This document shows positions 36,658-45,611 of a stretch of 64,000 bases of DNA, piece after piece (positions within the stretch are counted from its first letter, which is position 1; every line of letters begins with the position of its first letter). Source of the stretch: Syntrophomonas sp. DTU019 (GTDB lineage Bacteria; Bacillota; Syntrophomonadia; Syntrophomonadales; Syntrophomonadaceae); assembly GCA_913757435.1 (NCBI GenBank), contig CAJYDM010000002.1, positions 186,001 to 250,000 of the forward strand. The letters are read 5' to 3'. The notes beneath the pieces were generated by a model that was not told the origin of the DNA, ran no database searches, and was given only the letters and a program-made list of their open reading frames with translations. The position numbers and the translations under genes are program-made.

Positions 36658-38717
36658 ACCGAAATCATCCCTATCACTTCAACATTGGCATCACTGTCGA
36701 CTTCGTTATATGACAAAACCACCAGATTAGAAATAAAGCGGTCTAATAAGCGTTTGAAATACAGCCTCAAGACAGGGGCACAGATCAAGATGGGGGACTG
36801 CCCGCGCAGGCTCAGTTCCTCTTGCAGGCGCGAGATGCGCTCCATCATCTTTTGGGCCACATCGGGATCTACGGCCAGATAAGAGCCGAATTCACTCTGC
36901 TGTACCGAATCGCGCAGGGTCTCCTCCAGGCCGGGATCAAGGGTCAAAACTGCCAGTTTGCCCTGATCGTTGGCATACTGGCGGGTGATCTGGCGCTTCA
37001 AGCCCTGGCGCACATACTCTGTCAACAGATCGGTATCCTTGGTGATCTTGGCAAAGTCAGCCAGGGTTTCCAGGATGGTGATCATATCGCGGATCGAGAC
37101 CTGCTCTTTGAGCAGGTTGGCCAGGACCCGCTGGATGTCGCCGATACTCATCAAGTCAGGGATCAGTTCCTCGATAACCGCAGAATGGCTCTCTTTAATG
37201 AAATTGATAATATTCTGTATCTCCTGGCGGCCTAACAGTTCGAAGGCGTGGGCCTTTATCACCGAGGTCAGATGGGTGGCCAATACTGAAGGGGGATCGA
37301 CTACAGTGTACCCGGTAAGTTCTGTCTGTTCTTTATATATGGTGCTTACCCAGCGGGCAGGCAGGCCAAAGGCCGGTTCTATCGTGTCTATCCCCGGAAG
37401 ATCGACATCGTTTTCAATCCCCGGCCCGATAGCCAGGTAGTTTTCCAATAGCAGCTCACCGTGAGCGATTTCTATGCCTTTGATCTTAATGGAATAAGAA
37501 TTAGGTTTAAGCTGCATATTGTCACGGATACGCACCGGTGGGACGATGAATCCCAGCTCTACCGCGCACTGCCGACGTATCATGACAATACGGTCCAACA
37601 GATCCCCACCCTGGTCCGAATCCACCAGCGGTATCAATGCATAGCCCAGTTCCAATTCCATCTTCTCCACCTGCAGCAATTCGATTACATTCTCCGGCTT
37701 GCGGATCTGCTCGGCTTCTACGAATGCTTCGTTTTCAGCCTCAGGCTCGGCTTCGGCCTGCTGGCGGCTGAGGTAGAAGTATAGACCACCGCACAAGATG
37801 CCCAAGGAATACATAGGCAGCTTGGGCAGTCCTACAGTTCCCAGGGCTATCAGTATCAAGGCCGACATGCCCAGGGCGCGGGGATAATTGAAGAGCTGTT
37901 TGCTCAATTCCTGCCCGAGCGAATTGGTGGAGGCACTGCGGGTTACCACTATGCCGGTGGCGGTGGATATCAACAAGGCCGGGATCTGGGTGACCAATCC
38001 ATCACCGACCGTCAGTATGGTGTATACCTGCATTGATTCCGCCATGGACAGTCCCCGTTGGGCTACCCCGATGATGAATCCCCCCACGATATTAATAATT
38101 ATTATGATGATGCCGGCGATGGCATCCCCTTTGACAAATTTGCTGGCCCCGTCCATGGCTCCGTAGAAATCGGATTCCCGCTGCACCTTCTGGCGGCGGT
38201 CGCGGGCGGTCTGCTCGTTTATCAAACCGGCGTTGAGGTCAGCGTCGATAGCCATCTGCTTGCCTGGCATGGCATCCAGGGTGAAGCGTGCCGCCACCTC
38301 AGATACCCGTTCGGCGCCTCGGGTGATGACGATGAATTGTATTACCACCAGGATGAGAAAGATGACCATCCCCACCACCATATTGCCGCCTACTACGAAA
38401 TTTCCGAAAGCATCCACCACTTGCCCGGCATGGGCGTCGAGCAGTATCAGACGAGTAGTGGAAACATTGAGGGACAAGCGGAACAATGTCATCACTAGGA
38501 GCAGGGAAGGGAACACCGAGAACTCCAGGGGGTCCACGTTGAACATGGAGACCATCAGAATGACCAGGGCAAAGGTAATATTGAAAGTCAATAGTATATC
38601 CAGTAAAAGGGGGGTCAAAGGAATGATCATCATCATCACGATGGTGACCACCAGCATAGCCACTAAGACGTCGCTATTGGCCATCAAACGGCTTTTCCAG
38701 GCTTGTTCCGCGGCCAC
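36654..38717 (-). CDS. flhA: Flagellar export gate protein FlhA
   Basis: FlhA is the nonameric export gate ring with a large cytoplasmic docking domain. The first about 330 residues hold eight membrane segments and the conserved loop around VARFTLDAMPGKQMAIDADL; the rest is the soluble domain. I use GTG at 38715-38717, seven bases after GGGAGG; the frame opens five codons earlier at a TTG that overlaps that site. 687 residues. It follows flhB by 15 bases. Confidence 0.95.
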   Translation of the reverse strand: MAAEQAWKSRLMANSDVLVAMLVVTIVMMMIIPLTPLLLDILLTFNITFALVILMVSMFNVDPLEFSVFPSLLLVMTLFRLSLNVSTTRLILLDAHAGQVVDAFGNFVVGGNMVVGMVIFLILVVIQFIVITRGAERVSEVAARFTLDAMPGKQMAIDADLNAGLINEQTARDRRQKVQRESDFYGAMDGASKFVKGDAIAGIIIIIINIVGGFIIGVAQRGLSMAESMQVYTILTVGDGLVTQIPALLISTATGIVVTRSASTNSLGQELSKQLFNYPRALGMSALILIALGTVGLPKLPMYSLGILCGGLYFYLSRQQAEAEPEAENEAFVEAEQIRKPENVIELLQVEKMELELGYALIPLVDSDQGGDLLDRIVMIRRQCAVELGFIVPPVRIRDNMQLKPNSYSIKIKGIEIAHGELLLENYLAIGPGIENDVDLPGIDTIEPAFGLPARWVSTIYKEQTELTGYTVVDPPSVLATHLTSVIKAHAFELLGRQEIQNIINFIKESHSAVIEELIPDLMSIGDIQRVLANLLKEQVSIRDMITILETLADFAKITKDTDLLTEYVRQGLKRQITRQYANDQGKLAVLTLDPGLEETLRDSVQQSEFGSYLAVDPDVAQKMMERISRLQEELSLRGQSPILICAPVLRLYFKRLLDRFISNLVVLSYNEVDSDANVEVIGMISV

Positions 38718-38732
38718 TCCTATTCCTCCCAA

Positions 38733-39845
38733 CTACAAGGCCATTCTCTTGTGACGGTATACAAAGGCCAGCACTTCGGCCACCGCCTGATATAACTCCT
38801 CCGGTACCTGAGCCCCTATCTCCACACTGTAAAACAGCGTTCGCGCCAGGGGCGGGTTTTCCACCACATCCACTTGATGTTCACGGGCGATTTCTCTGAT
38901 CTTCTGGGCTATGAAATCCTGGCCTTTGGCGGTCATCAGCGGAGCCTGCATGGTTTCGGGCTCATATTTCAAAACCACTGCGAAATGAGTAGGGTTGGTG
39001 ATTACCACATCTGCTTTAGGGACTTCGGCCATCATGCGGCGCATGGCGTATTCACGCTGCACCTGTTTTTGCCGGGCTTTGAGCTGAGGGTCACCTTCGC
39101 TCTGCTTGTATTCCTGCTTGATGTCATATTTACTCATCTTCAGTGACTGTTCGTATTCATACCATTGATAGAAATAATCCGCCACACCGATTATGACAAA
39201 AACCAGCCCTACCTTTAAGGCCATTTCAAATATCATTTGGCTCAAAACCTTGACTATGGCCAGGGTGTCCATATCGACAAAACGTGGAAACACCTCGAAT
39301 TGCCCCCTTAAGGTGGCATATACAATCCAGGCGGTGATCACCACTTTAGCAATAGATTTGGCCAGTTCCACCAAGGCCCGTTTGGAAAAGATGCGCTTAA
39401 AACCAGACAAGGGATTGATGCGATCCAGCTTGGGAGCCAGCGGCTCGGCACTGAACACAAAACCCACCTGCACAAAGCTGACCAGCAAGGCAGCTGCAAA
39501 GGTGGCCCCCAGGATGGGCATAGTGAGCTGGGCCATGACCAGCATCACCTCACCCAGCAGGAAATAGGCATATTCAGGGGTGAAATCGTACCAGCCCCGG
39601 CTTAGAAGATAGGTGGCGGAAAACTGCCGCAGGGTTGATACCATGTGAGGCAGGGTAGCGAAGGTGACCAGTGTTCCAGCGGCTAGTATCACCGCCGCGT
39701 TGAGGTCGCTGCTTTTAAATACCTGCCCTCTCTTTCGGGCCTCTTCCCGCTTTTTGGGAGTGGCTGATTCAGTCCTCTCCCCAGTGCCCTGATCTTCGGC
39801 AAAAAGCTGCAGATTGAAAAAGTATCCTTTTAAGTACTGATCCAC
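38733..39845 (-). CDS. flhB: Flagellar export switch protein FlhB
   Basis: FlhB switches export specificity from rod/hook to filament proteins. It has a polar N-terminus (TERTESATP-type: GERTESATPKKREEARKRGQ), four membrane segments, then the cytoplasmic domain with the autocleavage site NPTH at residues 284-287 (VVITNPTHFAVVLKYEPE). 370 residues. The GTG start lies nine bases after GAGG. The cleavage motif is intact. Confidence 0.96.
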   Translation of the reverse strand: MDQYLKGYFFNLQLFAEDQGTGERTESATPKKREEARKRGQVFKSSDLNAAVILAAGTLVTFATLPHMVSTLRQFSATYLLSRGWYDFTPEYAYFLLGEVMLVMAQLTMPILGATFAAALLVSFVQVGFVFSAEPLAPKLDRINPLSGFKRIFSKRALVELAKSIAKVVITAWIVYATLRGQFEVFPRFVDMDTLAIVKVLSQMIFEMALKVGLVFVIIGVADYFYQWYEYEQSLKMSKYDIKQEYKQSEGDPQLKARQKQVQREYAMRRMMAEVPKADVVITNPTHFAVVLKYEPETMQAPLMTAKGQDFIAQKIREIAREHQVDVVENPPLARTLFYSVEIGAQVPEELYQAVAEVLAFVYRHKRMAL

Positions 39846-39851
39846 GGTCGA

Positions 39852-40613
39852 TTACCTCATTAAACCCATCATTCCGTCCACATAAGCGAAGAACCTGGAA
39901 AACAGCATATCGAACAACCACAGGTAAACCGGCAGCATCAATAGTAAGCAACCCAGACCCATCAATATCTTCAATGGCAGCCCTACGATGAATACATTCA
40001 TTTGTGGTACGGTACGGGCGATGAAGCCCATGGCCACATCGCTGATAAGGATAGCCACCACCAGCGGGGCCGACACCTTTAAGGCGATCACAAACATCTC
40101 TGCACCTATGGAAAACAGGCTCTGATAAAAAGCGCCCTCCAGTTTCATGCCCAGTACCGGTATGACCCGATAACTTTGGGCCACCGCCTGCAGCAAATAA
40201 TGGTGTCCGTTGACCGCCAGATAAAACAGCAGGGCTATGGCCTGGGTGAGGTTGCCCATCAGGGGGATCTGCATACCCGATTGCGGGTCGATCACGTTTA
40301 CAATCGCAAATCCCATCTGCATGTCCATCATCTGCCCGGCCAACTGAATAGCGGCAAACAGCATATAGGCCACTAAGCCGATGGTATAGCCCACCAATAC
40401 CTCCATAACCACCGCTCCCAGCATATACAGGGGATTGGCTATTTCCACCCCCTGGGTGATGGGGAGAAAATAAGCCATCATCGCAGATAAGGCCAGAACC
40501 AGTATGATTTTGACCTGGGCCGGCATTTGCCGACTGCTGAATATCGGGGCGCTGAGAAACAATCCCGAAACCCGGGCCAATACCAGTAGAAAACCTTCAA
40601 CTGTAAAGCCCAT
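39852..40613 (-). CDS. fliR: Flagellar export protein FliR
   Basis: FliR is a membrane component of the export gate core together with FliP and FliQ. A 253-residue, very hydrophobic protein with about six membrane segments and the conserved parts GLFLSAPIFSSRQMPAQVKI and MQMGFAIVNVIDPQSG. It precedes flhB by six bases in the fliP-fliQ-fliR-flhB-flhA order. Confidence 0.95.
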   Translation of the reverse strand: MGFTVEGFLLVLARVSGLFLSAPIFSSRQMPAQVKIILVLALSAMMAYFLPITQGVEIANPLYMLGAVVMEVLVGYTIGLVAYMLFAAIQLAGQMMDMQMGFAIVNVIDPQSGMQIPLMGNLTQAIALLFYLAVNGHHYLLQAVAQSYRVIPVLGMKLEGAFYQSLFSIGAEMFVIALKVSAPLVVAILISDVAMGFIARTVPQMNVFIVGLPLKILMGLGCLLLMLPVYLWLFDMLFSRFFAYVDGMMGLMR

Positions 40614-40626
40614 ACCGCTCCCCTCT

Positions 40627-40899
40627 CTAGATGGTCACCATCTGAGGTATGGCAGCTATCAGACTGTGGGTGAAATTGACCAGAATGTTCAGCATCCAGG
40701 GGCCAAAAATGAGCACCACCAGCAAAACCACCACGATCTTGGGGACGAACACCAGTGTCATTTCCTGAATCTGGGTGGTGGCCTGTAAGATACTTATCAA
40801 AAGACCAGTCAACAGAGCCGCACCCAGAATGGGGGCAGAAACCAGCAATACCGTCAATACCGCTTCATGGGCAATCCCCAGCACAATATCTTCGTACAC
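40627..40899 (-). CDS. fliQ: Flagellar export protein FliQ
   Basis: A 90-residue protein with two membrane segments; export gate core component. LLISILQATTQIQEMTLVFV with PKIV following is the highly conserved FliQ central stretch. GTG start with GGAGG about nine bases ahead. Lies between fliP and fliR. Confidence 0.95.
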   Translation of the reverse strand: MYEDIVLGIAHEAVLTVLLVSAPILGAALLTGLLISILQATTQIQEMTLVFVPKIVVVLLVVLIFGPWMLNILVNFTHSLIAAIPQMVTI

Positions 40900-40916
40900 T
40901 TGTATAGGACCTCCGT

Positions 40917-41708
40917 TTATCTAAAACTCAATACCAGAGACTGTATCACCAGATCCCACCCATCTACCAGTACGAATAACAGTATCTTGAATGGCAGGGA
41001 TATCATCATCGGGGGCAGCATCATCATGCCCATAGACATCAGGGCGCTGGCCACCACCATGTCGATTACCAAAAAGGGAATGAAAATAATGAAGCCTATC
41101 TGGAAGGCTGTCTTAAGTTCACTGATGATAAAAGAAGGAATCAAGACATAATTAGGAATGTCATTGAAATTTCTAGGGCGCTCCATATTGGACAGGTTGA
41201 CGAACAAGGCCAGGTCCTTTTCCCGGGTCTGTTTGAACATAAACTCGCGCAGCGGATCCATACCCTGAGTAAAAGCGGTCTGCTGGTCGATTTCGCCCTT
41301 CATCAGCGGCTGCACCGCATGACTGTTAACATCTTGCAGGACCGGTGCCATCACGAAGAAGGTAAGAAATATTGCCAGGCCGATCAAGATCTGATTGGGC
41401 GGCATCTGATTGGTGGCTAAAGAGCTGCGCACAAAAGACAACACCACTATAATGCGGGTGAAAGAGGTAAGCATTATCAAAATAGCCGGTGCCAGCGATA
41501 GTACTGTTAAAAGCATCACCAGTTGCAGGGCTGAAGAGAATCCCTGAGGACTGGCTGGATCCTCGCCGCCTATCTGCAGGTCGATATTGGGGAGTTGCAG
41601 TGGCTCTGCCAGGACTGGCTGGGCAAACCATAATAGCAAGACTGCAGCTCCCAGGCTTGACAGCATTATGATGGGCACCCGCCTTGCGGTTTGGTTAGAA
41701 AAAATCAT
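40917..41708 (-). CDS. fliP: Flagellar export protein FliP
   Basis: FliP is the main pore-forming protein of the export gate. It has a cleavable-looking signal peptide (AAVLLLWFAQPVLAEP) and family motifs LTSFTRIIVVLSFVRSSLAT, NQMPPNQILIGLAIFLTFF and VIDMVVASALMSMGMMMLPP. About 263 residues. GTG at 41709-41711 and ATG at 41706-41708 are adjacent; the ATG is better spaced from AAGTGAG. Confidence 0.95.
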   Translation of the reverse strand: MIFSNQTARRVPIIMLSSLGAAVLLLWFAQPVLAEPLQLPNIDLQIGGEDPASPQGFSSALQLVMLLTVLSLAPAILIMLTSFTRIIVVLSFVRSSLATNQMPPNQILIGLAIFLTFFVMAPVLQDVNSHAVQPLMKGEIDQQTAFTQGMDPLREFMFKQTREKDLALFVNLSNMERPRNFNDIPNYVLIPSFIISELKTAFQIGFIIFIPFLVIDMVVASALMSMGMMMLPPMMISLPFKILLFVLVDGWDLVIQSLVLSFR

Positions 41709-41717
41709 CACCGTTTC

Positions 41718-42329
41718 TCACTTAGGCCCCTTTTCGGCGTTTTGATCGATCATGTCTTGCAAACGGCTGGCTTGTTCAGACATCAACTGACTGAACTGCG
41801 GTTTTCTTCCCGACCGCCACCCCCTATTTGATAGGGCTTGATTCAATAGTTTGACCAGTGGTGAGGTCTGAACAGGAGTTTCTGGAAGAGGCTCCTGGCT
41901 GATCTGTTCCAACAGCTTGGGATTGTCGGTCTCAAACAACAAGTTGATTTGGTGTTCGGTGATACCCAGCCCGTACAGGCGACCTCCTACTTCGCACAAA
42001 GCTATGCCGCGGTTCTGCCCCAGAACAACCTCGTCCACAATGTGTACAAACACCCCTTGTGAGCGGGCCCTTGCGCTGCTATTCAGATAGCGGATGACCC
42101 AGGCGGAAGCTGCTATCAACAGCAGAAGAAAGAACACCAGTTTGATGAATTCCCACCACAAGTTGTTCTGTTCTGGGGCACTAGTCTGTCCGCGCTCCAG
42201 TTCCTCCTCAACCGCACTGAAATCTTCCACCCCCATGGCGAGAGGTGTAAACAGCTGCACACAGCAAAAGGCCAGCAGCATGATGAGGAGCACCTTACGC
42301 ACCCGGAATGAGATGCTGATCAGTTTCAT
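41718..42329 (-). CDS. fliO: Flagellar assembly protein FliO (FliZ of Bacillus)
   Basis: FliO helps assemble FliP in the membrane. About 203 residues: an N-terminal signal-like segment (KVLLIMLLAFCCVQLFTPLA), a short outside stretch, a second membrane segment (LVFFLLLLIAASAWVIRYL) and a cytoplasmic domain with VHIVDEVVLGQNRGIALCEV and GITEHQINLL. This is the Firmicutes form with signal peptide. The ATG overlaps the cheY stop. Confidence 0.9.
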   Translation of the reverse strand: MKLISISFRVRKVLLIMLLAFCCVQLFTPLAMGVEDFSAVEEELERGQTSAPEQNNLWWEFIKLVFFLLLLIAASAWVIRYLNSSARARSQGVFVHIVDEVVLGQNRGIALCEVGGRLYGLGITEHQINLLFETDNPKLLEQISQEPLPETPVQTSPLVKLLNQALSNRGWRSGRKPQFSQLMSEQASRLQDMIDQNAEKGPK

Positions 42330-42694
42330 CACCTCTCCAAGGCCTTGCCCACCGCTTCCAGAACGCGTTCAGGCTGGAAGGGCTTTACTATGAAGTCTAA
42401 GGCCCCGGCCTGTATGGCATCGATTACCATGGCCTGTTGTCCCATGGCGCTGCACATGATGACGCGGGCTTTGGAATCGAAGGCCCGAATTTGTTTGACC
42501 GCAGAGATGCCATCCATTTCTGGCATGGTTATATCCATGGTGACTAAGTCCGGCTTCAGTTCCTTGTATTTTTCCAGTGCGGTCATACCGTTTTCAGCCT
42601 CTCCCACCACTGTGTAGCCGTTTTTGTTGAGGATGTCCTTGATCATCATCCTCATAAAAGCTGCATCGTCTACCACCAACACGTTTTTTGACAT
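42329..42694 (-). CDS. cheY: Chemotaxis response regulator CheY
   Basis: A stand-alone receiver domain of 121 residues. Acidic pocket VVDDAAFMR (D9, D10), phospho-acceptor D54 in LVTMDITMPEMDG, Ser/Thr in VIMCSAMGQ and Lys in FIVKPFQPERV. CheY-P binds the switch proteins FliM and FliY, whose genes lie immediately upstream. It sits between fliY and fliO, as in Bacillus. Confidence 0.97.
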   Translation of the reverse strand: MSKNVLVVDDAAFMRMMIKDILNKNGYTVVGEAENGMTALEKYKELKPDLVTMDITMPEMDGISAVKQIRAFDSKARVIMCSAMGQQAMVIDAIQAGALDFIVKPFQPERVLEAVGKALER

Positions 42695-42711
42695 AATGCG
42701 CCTCCTCGCCT

Positions 42712-43860
42712 CTACTGTAGTTTATTCACTCTGTCCATAGGACTAATGATTGCGGTGATCCTTATACCATAGTTCTCATCGATGACCACAACCTCACCCC
42801 TGGCGATGAGTTTCCCATTGACGATCAGGTCCACCGGCTCACCCGCCATCTTATCGAGTTGTATTATGGAGCCCTGCTGGAGTTCCAGTACATCTTTGAT
42901 GCTCTTGCGGGTCTTGCCCAGCTCTACCGCTACGTCCAGGGGGACATCTAATATGAGTCCGATATTTTGCGGCATAGAACCGAGAGACAGTTCATGCAGG
43001 GAAGCAAATTGTACCGGCTGCACGGTAAGCTCTGGCGGGGCTGGCTTTACCTGCGGGGCGGAGGCCGCGAACCCCACCTGTGGAGAGACGGCGGGCTGCT
43101 GTACCACTGCCTGGTCATAAGCCATGGGCTGGGGCGGTTCATAGGAATTGTTTTTAACTGTCGGGCCTGCTGCCTCTTCCAGGAACTCCGCCGGGGGGCT
43201 GTTCCCGGTAAGCAGGTCCATCATGTGCTTGACCGACTCGATCGGAATGATCTGTATGAGCTCGCTTTCCAACAAGTTCTCGATGGACATCTGAAACCTT
43301 ACAGTGACCAGTTCTTGGAACCTGGTATTGAAACCCAGGGGCTCTTGACCCAGATCGACCACTGTCAAATGTGGCGGAGATATATCGATACGGGTGTTGA
43401 ACATGGTCGACAGACTGGTGGTAGCAGAGCCCATCATCTGGTTCATGGCTTCTCCCACCGCACTCAGTTCGATTTCAGTAAGATTAGGGCGCGGCCTGCC
43501 CGGCTCTAAGCCCATCATCAGGTCAGCAATTAGACAGGCATCCTCGGTCTTGACCACAAACACGTTGGAACCGTATAGGCCTTCCCGGTAATGCACTTCC
43601 ACGATCAGATAAGGTTTGGCAAAATCGGTCTGCACCATTTCCGGGGTGCTTATCTTGACTGCCGGGGTGGTGATCGAAACCTTCCGCTGCAACAAAGTGG
43701 AAAGTATAGTCGCCGCGGTGCCCATGGAGATATTGCCGATTTCTCCCAGAACATCACGTTCATAATCAGATAACAGGGCAGCTATGGTGGTCTCGGTTTT
43801 TTTAGGTCCGCCCGCCAAAAGCGCGTCTATTTCCTGTTGGGACAAAATGCCGTCATTCAT
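42712..43860 (-). CDS. fliY: Flagellar switch phosphatase FliY (FliN-type C-terminus)
   Basis: FliY is both a motor switch component and a CheY-P phosphatase. Order: N-terminal CheY-P-binding peptide ILSQQEIDALLAGG like that of FliM, a CheC-like domain with two E-xx-N sites (LGEIGNISMGTAATIL and VGEAMNQMMGSATT), a variable Pro/Gln linker (about 215-295), and a C-terminal FliN domain (LDVPLDVAVELGKTRKSIKD). 382 residues from the ATG at 43858-43860, eight bases after AGGAGG; the longer frame starts far inside fliM. Overlaps fliM by eight bases. Confidence 0.95.
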   Translation of the reverse strand: MNDGILSQQEIDALLAGGPKKTETTIAALLSDYERDVLGEIGNISMGTAATILSTLLQRKVSITTPAVKISTPEMVQTDFAKPYLIVEVHYREGLYGSNVFVVKTEDACLIADLMMGLEPGRPRPNLTEIELSAVGEAMNQMMGSATTSLSTMFNTRIDISPPHLTVVDLGQEPLGFNTRFQELVTVRFQMSIENLLESELIQIIPIESVKHMMDLLTGNSPPAEFLEEAAGPTVKNNSYEPPQPMAYDQAVVQQPAVSPQVGFAASAPQVKPAPPELTVQPVQFASLHELSLGSMPQNIGLILDVPLDVAVELGKTRKSIKDVLELQQGSIIQLDKMAGEPVDLIVNGKLIARGEVVVIDENYGIRITAIISPMDRVNKLQ

Positions 43861-44845
43861 CGTCATTTCCCTCCTTAATAATCTGGGAAACTTGCACTGC
43901 ATTGCGATTTTCAAAAATGCCGGGCTTGGCCAGAAACTTCGTCTTCTGGCCAATCACAACTTCTAACGGTTCTTTGATATTCCGTTCTAAAGAGATTACA
44001 TCCCCCACCCCCAGTTCCAACAGGTCCCTTACAGTGATGCTGGTCCTGCCCAATATCACTTTGATCGGTATCAAGGTTTTCTCCAGCTTCTGCTGTATAG
44101 CCGCTTGATGCGCCGGGGTGCCGGATTTGGTGGTGGTAGAGTAGTAATAGCTGACACTCAGTCGGTCCATGATAGGTTCTAAGACCAGGAACGGTATGCA
44201 GATGTTTATCATGCCTACCACATTGACCATTTTAGCCTCCAAAGAGACAATCATCATGATCTCCGATGGTGATACCAATTGGGTAAACTGCGGATTGGTC
44301 TCCATTCTTTCCAGGGACGGATCAAGTTCGATAATGCCCCCCCAGGGTTCCTCGAAGTAGTCCAGCATGCGCTGCACGATGCGTTCAATAACGCTTTGCT
44401 CAATTTCCGTTAATGCCCTGACCTTGGACAGGGTGCTCCCGGGCCCACCCAGGAGACGATCCAAAAGGGCAAAGCCCAAATCGGGGTTTATCTCCATAAT
44501 GGCGTTGCCTTCCAGCGGATACAGGGAAAATATGTTCAGGATAGTCGGATTGGGAATAGAGCGGATAAATTCCTCATAGCTCAATTGCTCCACCGACAAC
44601 ATTTCTATCTGTACCGGAGTGCGCAGTTGAGCGGACAGATAAGTGGACAGCGAACGCGCATAGTTATCATATATGACCTGCAGGGTGTTAATCTGGTCTT
44701 TGGAGAATTTGCTGGGTCTTCGAAAATCGTAGACCCGAATACGCTTGCGATGCTGCTCTTGCTTGAGTTCGTCCGCATCTACCGAGCCGGTGCTCAAGGC
44801 TGATAAGAGGGCATCGATTTCATTTTGTGACAGTACCTCGCTCAC
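43853..44845 (-). CDS. fliM: Flagellar motor switch protein FliM
   Basis: FliM forms the C-ring and binds CheY-P through its N-terminal peptide, here VLSQNEIDALLSALSTG. The CheC-like middle domain lacks the paired phosphatase sites, and the C-terminal FliN-like domain has IKVILGRTSITVRDLLELG and VIGQKTKFLAKPG. 330 residues. GTG start with GGGAGG seven bases before. Overlap with fliY suggests coupled synthesis of switch proteins. Confidence 0.96.
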   Translation of the reverse strand: MSEVLSQNEIDALLSALSTGSVDADELKQEQHRKRIRVYDFRRPSKFSKDQINTLQVIYDNYARSLSTYLSAQLRTPVQIEMLSVEQLSYEEFIRSIPNPTILNIFSLYPLEGNAIMEINPDLGFALLDRLLGGPGSTLSKVRALTEIEQSVIERIVQRMLDYFEEPWGGIIELDPSLERMETNPQFTQLVSPSEIMMIVSLEAKMVNVVGMINICIPFLVLEPIMDRLSVSYYYSTTTKSGTPAHQAAIQQKLEKTLIPIKVILGRTSITVRDLLELGVGDVISLERNIKEPLEVVIGQKTKFLAKPGIFENRNAVQVSQIIKEGNDDE

Positions 44846-44872
44846 TGAAGATCCTCCCTCAGGTCTGATCGG

Positions 44873-45337
44873 CTATTGCATGATGAATTTGGTAAAATAC
44901 ACATTCTTAATTACCTCGGCCCCCAGTGTGGCATTAATCTGATCGGTTATCTCCGCCTTGAGGTTGTCACGGTTGCGGTTGTCCAAATCAGCCACCGTCT
45001 TGGCAGCCAAAGTGTTCAATATGGTGTCTTTAATTACAGCCATGTTTTTATTGACAGCCTCTTTTTTCTTCTCTTCGGTCTCAACAGTCACTTCCACCTT
45101 TAGAAAGCGGGTCCCGTTGACATCGTTGATGTTGGTGGTGAACTCCCCTACCGATAACAGAGCTCCCAGCTTAACCTCGCTGCTGGTTTCTTTGGCCGGT
45201 AAGATCGGAGCTAAAACGCGGTTCATAATCAGATAGGAAGCACCCATGGCCACCAGAAAGAACACCAATCCGACAACTATGATTTTCAGGTCAAACCCAG
45301 TCTTGGCCTTGTCGTCCAGGCCGCTTTCGTCCGCCAT
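44873..45337 (-). CDS. fliL: Flagellar basal body-associated protein FliL
   Basis: FliL associates with the stators around the basal body. One membrane segment (IIVVGLVFFLVAMGASYLIM) then an extracellular domain with FTTNINDVNGTRFLKVEVTV and the family end KNVYFTKFIMQ. 154 residues from the ATG at 45335-45337, seven bases after AAGGAGG. Located between flbD and fliM. Confidence 0.94.
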   Translation of the reverse strand: MADESGLDDKAKTGFDLKIIVVGLVFFLVAMGASYLIMNRVLAPILPAKETSSEVKLGALLSVGEFTTNINDVNGTRFLKVEVTVETEEKKKEAVNKNMAVIKDTILNTLAAKTVADLDNRNRDNLKAEITDQINATLGAEVIKNVYFTKFIMQ

Positions 45338-45358
45338 CAAACTTCCTCCTTAAAACCT

Positions 45359-45553
45359 TTACTTTTTTAATGTGGTGAATATAGCGCGTTTCAATTTGAT
45401 GATCCTGGCCGCAATCTGGGCGACACTCTCCTTAACCACCAGTTTGCGCCCGGTGGTTAAGGTTACCACCGTATCCGGGGTGGCTTCCATCAACTCGATC
45501 AGCTCTACATTTACCGCCAGCACTTCACCATTTAGACGGGTCAGATATATCAT
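45359..45553 (-). CDS. flbD: FlbD/SwrD family protein
   Basis: A 64-residue FlbD-family protein: MIYLTRLNGEVLAVNVELIE, TPDTVVTLTTGRKLVVKESV, then a basic C-terminus. In Bacillus the homologue SwrD raises flagellar power output; mechanism is not settled. Located between flgE and fliL exactly as swrD is. Confidence 0.93.
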   Translation of the reverse strand: MIYLTRLNGEVLAVNVELIELMEATPDTVVTLTTGRKLVVKESVAQIAARIIKLKRAIFTTLKK

Positions 45554-45611
45554 GCTTCACCTCATAGCCGGGCTGTTCCGGGGGACAAGCCCCCTGAACA
45601 GTCTCGGCGGC

